Assembly (NCBI GenBank): GCA_963781775.1
Contig: CAWAHE010000011.1
Span: 1-64,000, forward strand
DNA: 64,000 nucleotides
Reading direction: 5' to 3'
From: CAVSRC01 sp963781775
GTDB taxonomy: Bacteria; Pseudomonadota; Alphaproteobacteria; Rhizobiales; Kaistiaceae
A program made the position numbers and the translations under genes. Shown here piece by piece: positions 58,204 to 64,000 of this stretch. Each line of letters opens with the position of its first letter. Position 1 is the stretch's first letter. The notes beneath the pieces were generated by a model, which worked only from the letters and a program-made list of their open reading frames with translations, was not told the origin of the DNA and did not search any database.

Positions 58204-58728
58204 TTACCGGCTGATGCTGAAGGCGCTGGCGATGCGGTCGAGATCGCGCGCAACGGGATTGGCGCCGCCCTCCGGCGACCGGCGCAACGCCGTATCGAGG
58301 CGCATGATGCGCTCCTGGAGCCTCAGCGAACGCGCGATGAGGTCCTTCAGATGGCCCGGTAGATCGTCCCATCCCGGCCCTTCGGTGGCCGAGGAAACGC
58401 CGCCGAGCTTGACCTTTGCGCGCTCCTGGGTGGCCTGATCGGCGCTGATATCGCCTTCGTTGACCGCCCGTTGAAGGAGCAGCCACGAAGCAAGCTGCAT
58501 GAGCCGTGTGGTCAGGCGCATCGACTCCGACGCATAGGAAAGCGAGCCGGCTCGCGACAGGCGATGCGATTCCTTGCGGCCGTCCTTGTCGAGATAGCTG
58601 GCGGTTTCCTCCACCAGCGTCATGCCCTCGCGAAACATGGCCTTGAAGGTCTCCGACTCGGCCAGACGCCGCCCGAATGGCACCGGCTCGGCGCCGCCGC
58701 CCTGCACCTTCTTTTGATCCTCAGCCAT
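58204..58728 (-). CDS. rcdA: RcdA/DUF1465-family protein
   Basis: A 174-residue, mostly helical soluble protein (EGMTLVEETASYLDKDGRKE, LTTRLMQLASWLLLQRAVNE, then ARSLRLQERIMRLDTALRR). It matches the DUF1465 family, which includes RcdA of Caulobacter, an adaptor that delivers CtrA and other substrates to ClpXP. The symbol is assigned by family and length, not by alignment. The start 58728 is used; the upstream extension is not conserved. The 358 bases above it to DUF1192 hold the candidate small RNA and a CtrA-like box. CtrA boxes elsewhere in the window make the link attractive. Confidence 0.75.
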   Translation of the reverse strand: MAEDQKKVQGGGAEPVPFGRRLAESETFKAMFREGMTLVEETASYLDKDGRKESHRLSRAGSLSYASESMRLTTRLMQLASWLLLQRAVNEGDISADQATQERAKVKLGGVSSATEGPGWDDLPGHLKDLIARSLRLQERIMRLDTALRRSPEGGANPVARDLDRIASAFSISR

Positions 58729-58871
58729 TACGCAACCACGCCCGCAGCCAGACCGTCGGAATGTCCCGAATTGCCCCGTTGTCCCAAGGGTCAGGCAAGT
58801 CCCGGACCATGTCGGCAAGTCATGTCACCCCCAGCCACAGCGGGCAAGGCTCGCAACACCGGAAGAGCACG

Positions 58872-58985
58872 AAAAAAGAGAGCCGCGCGAGGCGGCTCTA
58901 CAAAGTTTGTTTGACAGGGAGGCGTCAAGAGTGGACAGGAGCCACTCGAATCCAGATGACTGGACGAGGGACAGTTAAGCTCCGT
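58872..58985 (-). ncRNA. Candidate small RNA with two anti-SD loops and an intrinsic terminator
   Basis: On the minus strand four hairpins stand in tandem. First is TCCAG-TCAT-CTGGA (58964-58951). Second is GAGTGG-CTCCTGT-CCACTC (58947-58929). Third, immediately adjacent, is TTGAC-GCCTCCCT-GTCAA (58928-58911). Last is AGAGCCGC-CTCGC-GCGGCTCT (58899-58879) followed by C and TTTTTT (58877-58872), a good intrinsic terminator. The two middle loops show CUCC/CCUCC, the anti-Shine-Dalgarno motif used by alphaproteobacterial sRNAs such as the alpha-r14 and cuckoo types. No open frame explains the conservation of stems. The 5' end is uncertain (about 58965-58985). A CtrA-like box lies a few bases upstream. 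Confidence 0.6.
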
Positions 58986-58990
58986 AAAGC

Positions 58991-59005
58991 CTAAGGAATG
59001 GTTAA
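58991..59005. promoter_or_regulatory. CtrA-like box (one mismatch) above the candidate sRNA
   Basis: Minus strand TTAA-CCATTCC-TTAG (59005-58991): TTAA-N7-TTAA with one mismatch, and the first half reads TTAACCAT, the favoured CtrA half-site. It lies just upstream of the sRNA candidate and about 260 bases above rcdA. Confidence 0.4.
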
Positions 59006-59086
59006 CGGTCTCCCGACATTTGGCGAAGAATCGGCGCCGCGTCTGGCCAAGCCGTTCCAAATCGGGAACTTTCCGGCCGCCCTTCG

Positions 59087-59284
59087 TCACTTCTTGAAAA
59101 AGGTCGCCGCAACGTCGGCGCTCGCCCGTTTGGCGTTGACCGCCGCTTCGATGCGCGCGATTTCGTCCTTGAGCAGGGCGATCCGGTCGGCGAGTTCATG
59201 GAGCGAAAGCGCCGCCAGATCTTCGCCGATCTCGTGGACCTTTTTCTTCTTCGGTGCGTCGTCCTCGCCAATCGCCATCGCCAT
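59087..59284 (-). CDS. DUF1192-family small protein
   Basis: A 65-residue protein with a charged start (MAMAIGEDDAPKKKKVHEIG) and one amphipathic helix (SLHELADRIALLKDEIARIE), matching the DUF1192 family common in Hyphomicrobiales. Function unknown. It is the first gene on the minus strand above the sRNA region and divergent from the oxidoreductase at 59383, with about 100 bases between. Confidence 0.8.
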   Translation of the reverse strand: MAMAIGEDDAPKKKKVHEIGEDLAALSLHELADRIALLKDEIARIEAAVNAKRASADVAATFFKK

Positions 59285-59382
59285 GTCTCCCTCGCCACCA
59301 AAGGTAGCCGGTGGGGGGCCGATTGTCAGGACCAGCGGCCGCCGCTACGACCGATCGATCCATCAGACCCGAGTGACATCCG

Positions 59383-60387
59383 ATGCCGCCGCTTCCCGAC
59401 TCCATGACCGTCATCGCCATCACCGAACCGGGAGGCGTCGACAAGCTGGCGCTGGTCAAACGGCCCCTCCCCGTTCCGCGTGAACGGGAGGTGCTCGTGC
59501 GCGTGCAGGCCGCCGGCGTCAATCGGCCGGACGTACTGCAACGGCAGGGCCATCATCCGCCGCCAGCCGGTGCGCCGGTCGATGTTCCCGGCCTCGAGAT
59601 CGCCGGCGAAGTGGTCGCGCTTGGCTCCGGTGCGACCGCTTTTCGCCCGGGCGATTCCGTCACGGCGCTGGTGCCCGGCGGCGGCTACGCCGAATACTGC
59701 ACGGTTCACGAGACCAACGCGCTGCCGCTGCCGGCCGGCTTCAGCATGGTCGAGGCCGCGGCAATCCCCGAGACCTTCTTCACCGTCTGGCCGAACCTCT
59801 TCGATCGCGGCAGGCTCGCCGCCGGCGAAACGCTGCTCGTGCACGGCGGCACCTCGGGGATCGGCACGGTCGCGATTCAACTGGCCAAGGCGTTCGGCGC
59901 ACAGGTGATCGCCACCGCCGGCAGCGCGGCCAAATGCGCGGCCTGCGTGGAACTCGGGGCCGATGCGGCGATCGACTATCGCCAGGAGGATTTCGTCGCC
60001 CGCGTTGGCGAGATCACCGGCGGACATGGCGCCGACGTCATCATCGACCTGATCGGCGGTGACTACGTGGCCCGCAACTACGCCGCCGCCGCGGAGGAAG
60101 GCCGCATCGTCCAGATCGGCCTCCAGCATGGTGGCAAGGTCGAGATCGACCTCTCGCTGATCATGCGCAAACGACTGACCCATACCGGTTCGACGCTTCG
60201 CCACCGGCCGGTCGCCTTCAAGGCTGAAGTCGCCGCCGCCCTCTACAAGAACGTCTGGCCGCTGTTCGCCGCACGCAAGGTCGTGCCGGTGATCGATTCG
60301 ACTTATCCGCTTGCCGAAGCCGCCCGCGCCCATGAGCGCATGGAAACCTCGCAGCACATCGGCAAGATCGTGCTCACCGTCGCCTAG
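59383..60387 (+). CDS. Zinc-independent NAD(P)H:quinone oxidoreductase (PIG3/QOR type)
   Basis: A 334-residue medium-chain dehydrogenase/reductase. The N-terminal catalytic part has VQAAGVNRPDVLQRQG and PGLEIAGEVVALG; the Rossmann motif is GGTSGIGTVAIQLAKAFGA, and no zinc-ligand Cys set is present, as in PIG3-type quinone reductases. It reduces quinones with NADPH. A second start (MTVIAITEPG, 59404) is also possible. The 3' end overlaps the convergent glycosyltransferase gene by 14 bases. Confidence 0.88.
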   Translation: MPPLPDSMTVIAITEPGGVDKLALVKRPLPVPREREVLVRVQAAGVNRPDVLQRQGHHPPPAGAPVDVPGLEIAGEVVALGSGATAFRPGDSVTALVPGGGYAEYCTVHETNALPLPAGFSMVEAAAIPETFFTVWPNLFDRGRLAAGETLLVHGGTSGIGTVAIQLAKAFGAQVIATAGSAAKCAACVELGADAAIDYRQEDFVARVGEITGGHGADVIIDLIGGDYVARNYAAAAEEGRIVQIGLQHGGKVEIDLSLIMRKRLTHTGSTLRHRPVAFKAEVAAALYKNVWPLFAARKVVPVIDSTYPLAEAARAHERMETSQHIGKIVLTVA

Positions 60388-61186
60388 CGCCGGGGCCGGG
60401 AGCCTTCATCACCGTCGAGCCCGCCTTGTCGTTGGGCGCCAGCACCAGCGGCGGCACGCAGGCATAAGCGCGCATCTCGCGATAAAAAGCATTCATCATG
60501 CCGTCGATGGAATAGGCCGGAAATCGCTTCTGCGTCGCCGGAAATTCCAGCATGCGGTTATCCATCGGGAACACCAGTTCGCGCAGTCGCGCTGCACCAT
60601 GCGGCGATATCGCATAGCCGCAAATCCCGAAGGCGTGGCGCAGGCCGAACAACGCCGCCGGATTGCGCGCCAGCGCAAACCGGTCGAGCTGGGCCGGCGT
60701 CGGGTAGCGCACCGTGAACAGCGCGCTCATGTCGAAATCGCCGACCACATTGACCTCGAGCAGCGAGTCCGTGTTGTAGCCAAGCATCACGATGTCCCAC
60801 GCCTCCGTGCCGGACATCGCCGTCATCAGCGCGGTCTTCAGATCGTGGCGCACATAGGCGTCGTCTTCGAGGATGATCAGCGAGCGCTGGTCGGCGATTG
60901 CCTTGTCCCAGAGATTGCGATGCGAGAGCGCCACCCCGATGGTGCCCTTGGTCTCCCATTTGGTCCTTGGCTTGATGACGCCGAGCTGGATCGCCTCTTC
61001 TTCGCTGATCGCCGAACCGTCGATCGCCTCGAAGCGACGGAAGGCGACGCCGGCAGCGCCGTTCCGCTTGAGGAAGGCGGCCATGCGCTGGGGCGTACGG
61101 GCGAGGTTGATGACGTGACAGTCGAAGACCTCGTCGAAGGTCGCGGCGTTCGTCTCCGCCGTGCCGGTCGCCGTCGTTTCACTCAT
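60374..61186 (-). CDS. Glycosyltransferase family 25 protein
   Basis: A 270-residue protein of the GT25 (LPS beta-galactosyltransferase-like) family: VINLARTPQRMAAFLKRNGA at the start, GTIGVALSHRNLWDKAI, the metal-binding ILEDDAYV, and CGYAISPHGAARL. These enzymes add sugars to lipopolysaccharide or other glycans. ATG 61186 is used; a TTG at 61207 would add seven residues. Confidence 0.85.
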   Translation of the reverse strand: MSETTATGTAETNAATFDEVFDCHVINLARTPQRMAAFLKRNGAAGVAFRRFEAIDGSAISEEEAIQLGVIKPRTKWETKGTIGVALSHRNLWDKAIADQRSLIILEDDAYVRHDLKTALMTAMSGTEAWDIVMLGYNTDSLLEVNVVGDFDMSALFTVRYPTPAQLDRFALARNPAALFGLRHAFGICGYAISPHGAARLRELVFPMDNRMLEFPATQKRFPAYSIDGMMNAFYREMRAYACVPPLVLAPNDKAGSTVMKAPGPGARRR

Positions 61187-61323
61187 ATCGATCGCGCTGA
61201 TATCCAAGCCAGAATGAATTTGCGTCGCGGGAGGCGAAGCCCTATATAGGCCGCAACCCCCTCAATTTAGTCGAGGAAACGGTTCGCCGGGCGGAAATTC
61301 CGGCGGAACGACCGGAGAAACAC

Positions 61324-62061
61324 ATGAGCACCGCCGTCCCCCTGATGCCCAAGGCGACCGCCGTATGGCTGGTCGAAAACACTGCCCTGTCTTTCGATCA
61401 GATTGCCGATTTCTGCAAGCTCCACCCGCTCGAGGTGCAGGCTATCGCCGATGGCGAGTCGGCGCAGTCGATCAAGGGCCTCGACCCGATCCTGACCGGC
61501 CAGCTTACCCGCGAGGCGATTCAGATGGCGGAGAAGGATCCCGCCGCCCGCCTCGGCCTCGCCCAGCAGACGGCTCGCGCGCCGGTCGCCAAGCGCAAGG
61601 GACCGCGCTACACGCCGGTGTCGCGCCGCCAGGACCGTCCGAACGCGATCCTGTGGCTGCTCCGCAACCATCCCGAACTGAAGGACGCCGCGATCATGCG
61701 CCTCGTCGGCACCACCAAGCCGACGATCGAATCGATCCGCGGTCGCACCCACTGGAACGCCAACAACCTGCAGCCGATGGATCCGGTGACGCTGGGTCTG
61801 TGCTCGCAGATCGATCTCGATTTCGAGGTGGAGAAGGCGGCGAAGAACGCACCCGCTCAGGAGGCACAGCCGGAAGGCGCGACGTTGCTGCCCGCGTCGC
61901 ACACGACGGCGGCGGCCGCCGCGATGGCCGCCGCTGCAGCGTCGTCGCAGCAGGTCGACGACGAGCGCAGCGCCAAGCGCGAAGAGGAACGCGAAGCCGA
62001 CGCTGTCTTCGCCAAGCTTAGCTCGATGAAGGGCTCGGAAGAGTCCGACGACCAGGCCTGA
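61324..62061 (+). CDS. DUF1013-family cell-cycle-type transcriptional regulator
   Basis: A 245-residue protein. Two helix-turn-helix-like parts occur (LSFDQIADFCKLHPLEVQAI near 23-42, and LKDAAIMRLVGTTKPTIESI near 118-138), then an Ala-rich, acidic tail. It matches DUF1013, which current annotation calls TrcR, a cell-cycle regulator; the function outside Caulobacter is not established. GGAGAAA precedes the ATG. Confidence 0.8.
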   Translation: MSTAVPLMPKATAVWLVENTALSFDQIADFCKLHPLEVQAIADGESAQSIKGLDPILTGQLTREAIQMAEKDPAARLGLAQQTARAPVAKRKGPRYTPVSRRQDRPNAILWLLRNHPELKDAAIMRLVGTTKPTIESIRGRTHWNANNLQPMDPVTLGLCSQIDLDFEVEKAAKNAPAQEAQPEGATLLPASHTTAAAAAMAAAAASSQQVDDERSAKREEEREADAVFAKLSSMKGSEESDDQA

Positions 62062-62745
62062 TCACGGGGTTCGCGTCAAACGCGCGAGGTAGTCCTCGAG
62101 CGTGCGACCGGGCTCGCGTTCATAACGCTCCGCCGTCACTTCGAGCCCGTCGGCGCGGTCAACGCGGAACGTGCGAAAATCGGTTCTGAGCTCGCACCAG
62201 GCGGCGAGCGTCCACACCTGCCCCCAGAAATGCAGCGCCAGGGGCCTGACCGTTCGCCGGCTGGCGCCGCCCTCGGCATCGCGATAGTCGAAGCGGGTCT
62301 TCAACCGCCCGTCGATGGCCTTGCCGAAGGCATCCAGACTGTCGCGCTCGGCATCCTGAAGACGAATGCCGGGAGCAAAAATCGGCACCCGCTGGGCGTC
62401 GCGCATGCGCTCCTCGGGCACCACTTCGCCGATCTTGACCAGCGCCTCCGTTGCGGCCGCGGCAAGGCTCTTTCCGGCCCACGCCTTGACCATGCGCGCC
62501 CCGACGATCAGCGCCTCGATCTCCGAGGGCAGGAACATCAGCGGCGGAAGCTGGTAGCCGGGTCTCAGCAGATAGCCGACCCCCGCCGCCCCGTCGATCG
62601 GGACACCCGAAGCCTGCAGGTCGCGAATGTCCCGGTAGACCGTGCGGATCGACACTTCCAGCTTCGCGGCGAGCGCGTTCGCGGTGACCAGCCGGTCACC
62701 GCGCAATTGCTGGATAATCTCGAACAGGCGGTCGGCCCGGCGCAT
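62062..62745 (-). CDS. YafY-type HTH/WYL transcriptional regulator
   Basis: A 227-residue regulator. N-terminal HTH (MRRADRLFEIIQQLRGDRLV, then LAAKLEVSIRTVYRDIRDLQ) and C-terminal WYL-type ligand domain (RPLALHFWGQVWTLAAWCEL, then the Arg-rich FRTFRVDRADGLEV). The start 62745 is used. It follows the VOC gene by ten bases on the same strand; such pairs are commonly autoregulated. Its stop abuts the DUF1013 stop. Confidence 0.88.
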   Translation of the reverse strand: MRRADRLFEIIQQLRGDRLVTANALAAKLEVSIRTVYRDIRDLQASGVPIDGAAGVGYLLRPGYQLPPLMFLPSEIEALIVGARMVKAWAGKSLAAAATEALVKIGEVVPEERMRDAQRVPIFAPGIRLQDAERDSLDAFGKAIDGRLKTRFDYRDAEGGASRRTVRPLALHFWGQVWTLAAWCELRTDFRTFRVDRADGLEVTAERYEREPGRTLEDYLARLTRTP

Positions 62746-62755
62746 CGACCCATCC

Positions 62756-63142
62756 TCACGAAGCGGCGTGGAGCCCGACGCGATTACCCTCACTGTCGCG
62801 AATATGGAAGAACGAACCCATGCCCGGCGGCAGATCAACCCGCGGTGTCAGAAGCGCGCCACCCGCCTTTTCGACCCGCCCGACAACCTCGTCGAGGTGA
62901 CCGGTACAGTTGAGGTAGACGACCGTCCCACCCGCCTTGCCGGCAAGATCCGGCGCTTCCATCACGCAACCGGAAACCATCGGCCGGTCGTAGGGAAACA
63001 CGCCCATGCGCGGGCCGCCAAAGGTTTCGCGCCTGAGGGTCGTGTCGAAGATCGTCTCGTAGAAGGCGGCCGCACGATCGAAATCGGCGGCCGGAATCTC
63101 GAACCAGACGGCGACGTTGTCGCGTTCGGCGATGGCACTCAT
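62756..63142 (-). CDS. VOC-family protein (glyoxalase-like)
   Basis: A 128-residue single-domain vicinal-oxygen-chelate protein: VAVWFEIPAADFDRAAAFYE at the start and FFHIRDSEGNRVGLHA at the end, the two beta-alpha-beta-beta-beta halves. Metal ligands are plausible but not certain. Cotranscribed with the YafY-type regulator; likely a small-molecule-binding or detoxifying protein. Confidence 0.85.
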   Translation of the reverse strand: MSAIAERDNVAVWFEIPAADFDRAAAFYETIFDTTLRRETFGGPRMGVFPYDRPMVSGCVMEAPDLAGKAGGTVVYLNCTGHLDEVVGRVEKAGGALLTPRVDLPPGMGSFFHIRDSEGNRVGLHAAS

Positions 63143-63293
63143 GACATTACTCCCGTTTCCCGTATCGCAGGCTATCTGCGAACGGTCGCAGCTTACGGGA
63201 AGCCCACTGACAGCCTTGTGTCAGCAGCGTCAGTCCTCGAGAAACGACAGCAATCGGCAGCCGCGATCCCGAACCCAAGGGGAATCACGCGAT

Positions 63294-64000
63294 CTAGCCC
63301 TTCACCGGAACCGTGTAGTTGAGCGGCAGGCGGCCACCGTCGGCGTAGATGGTCTGGCCGGTGATGTAGCTCGCCTCCTCGGAGGCAAGAAACGCGGCAA
63401 TGGCAGCGATCTCGCTGGGCTCTCCGATGCGGCCGAGCGGCGTGCGCGACAGGATGCGCTTGCGCGCCTCGGAGTCCTCCATGACTTCGCCAAGCATGTC
63501 GGTCATGATCGAGCCCGGCCCGATGGCATTGACGCGGATGCCGTGCGGAGCCAGCGACAGCGCCATGACCTTGGTGAGCTGGCTGATGCCGCCCTTCGAG
63601 ATCGAATAGGGCACCTGGTTGGCGATCGCGAAGACGGCGTTGACCGAGGACATGTTGACGATCGCGCCGGGCGGGTCGCCCTCGCCGATGCGCTCGACCA
63701 TATGGCGGGCAACCGCCTGGCCGCACAGGAACGCCCCTTTGAGGTTGGTGCGCAGCACGCGATCGAAATCGGCTTCCTCGAGATCGAGAAACTCGCCGCT
63801 GGCAAGGATGCCCGCATTGTTGACCAGCGCATCGACGCTACCGAAGGCATCGACGGTGGCGGCGAGCAGGTTGTGCACGTCGAGCCGTTCGCCGACATCG
63901 CATTCGACGAAGCGTACCGCACCGAATGCGCCAAGATCCTGCACCGCGCGTGAGCCCGCGTCCTCGTCGATGTCGGCGATGACGACGCGCGCGCCCTCCT
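63294..64000 (-). CDS. SDR-family oxidoreductase (partial)
   Basis: The gene runs off the right end of the window. The visible part reads from GARVVIADIDEDAGSRAVQD through LVNNAGILASGEFLD, the catalytic triad region NMSSVN and VPYSISKGGI (Ser, then YxxxK), to a C-terminus FYADGGRLPLNY-like (IYADGGRLPLNYTVPVKG). The NAD-binding Gly-rich motif should be just outside. Typical of classical short-chain dehydrogenases acting on sugars or alcohols. Confidence 0.85.
   Translation of the reverse strand, partial: EGARVVIADIDEDAGSRAVQDLGAFGAVRFVECDVGERLDVHNLLAATVDAFGSVDALVNNAGILASGEFLDLEEADFDRVLRTNLKGAFLCGQAVARHMVERIGEGDPPGAIVNMSSVNAVFAIANQVPYSISKGGISQLTKVMALSLAPHGIRVNAIGPGSIMTDMLGEVMEDSEARKRILSRTPLGRIGEPSEIAAIAAFLASEEASYITGQTIYADGGRLPLNYTVPVKG

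Overview
The window is GC-rich chromosomal DNA from an alphaproteobacterium, most likely of the order Hyphomicrobiales (Rhizobiales). The order-level call rests on gene order and family content: tolQRAB-pal-cpoB-tilS-ftsH, ruvC/ruvA/ruvB next to ybgC and tolQ, DUF4164-zapA-6S RNA-5-FCL-YmdB, tkt-gap-pgk-fba, a serC-serA pair with a structured leader, an RpoH sigma factor, RcdA/DUF1465, DUF1192 and DUF1013 proteins, and CtrA-type TTAA-N7-TTAA boxes. Genus cannot be decided from the sequence.

Region 1 (1-10 kb) is accessory. It holds the end of one ABC permease and a second permease broken by three small deletions, a metallo-beta-lactamase-fold hydrolase, a frameshifted MgtC-like membrane protein, a sugar-phosphate isomerase/epimerase-like TIM barrel, a 26-codon stub of a Gfo/Idh/MocA-type oxidoreductase, an inositol-monophosphatase-family phosphatase and a complete Fbp/Afu-type ABC importer. 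It ends with a broken tyrosine recombinase whose stop codon lies 11 bases from the 3' end of tRNA-Glu(CTC). I read this as an eroding genomic island inserted at the tRNA; its distal end is outside the window. The phosphatase and isomerase beside the importer suggest uptake of a phosphorylated sugar or polyol rather than iron, but this is inference.

Region 2 (10-26 kb) is core: an RluD-type pseudouridine synthase, rpoH, a TPP riboswitch controlling a ThiX/ThiY-like precursor importer without its ATPase, a large single-span protein, purA, a DMT transporter, serA and serC with an SD-masking leader, an outer-membrane beta-barrel with a perfect CtrA box, and ftsH. Region 3 (25-38 kb) is the envelope and DNA-repair block: tilS, cpoB, pal, tolB, tolA, tolR, tolQ, ybgC, then ruvB, ruvA and ruvC. 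An acetyltransferase lies between ruvB and ruvA, and a large antiporter lies between ruvA and ruvC.

Region 4 (38-45 kb) holds transporters with an Lrp-type regulator, a membrane phosphoesterase, yebC, a YmdB-like phosphoesterase, 5-formyl-THF cyclo-ligase, 6S RNA and zapA. Region 5 (45-58 kb) is central carbon metabolism (tkt, gap, pgk, fba) followed by a ThiE-like protein, a Sel1-repeat protein, a frameshifted second inositol monophosphatase, a TolQ/MotA plus OmpA envelope pair and rpmE. Region 6 (58-64 kb) has the RcdA-family gene, an unannotated sRNA candidate with two tandem hairpins exposing anti-Shine-Dalgarno loops, DUF1192, a quinone oxidoreductase, a GT25 glycosyltransferase, a DUF1013 regulator, a WYL/YafY regulator with a VOC partner, and a truncated SDR.

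Small indels break six genes or remnants: the permease (three), mgtC, the integrase, fba and the second inositol monophosphatase. Two of these are core genes, so sequencing or assembly errors probably explain at least some of them; decay of the island is the alternative for the first 10 kb.
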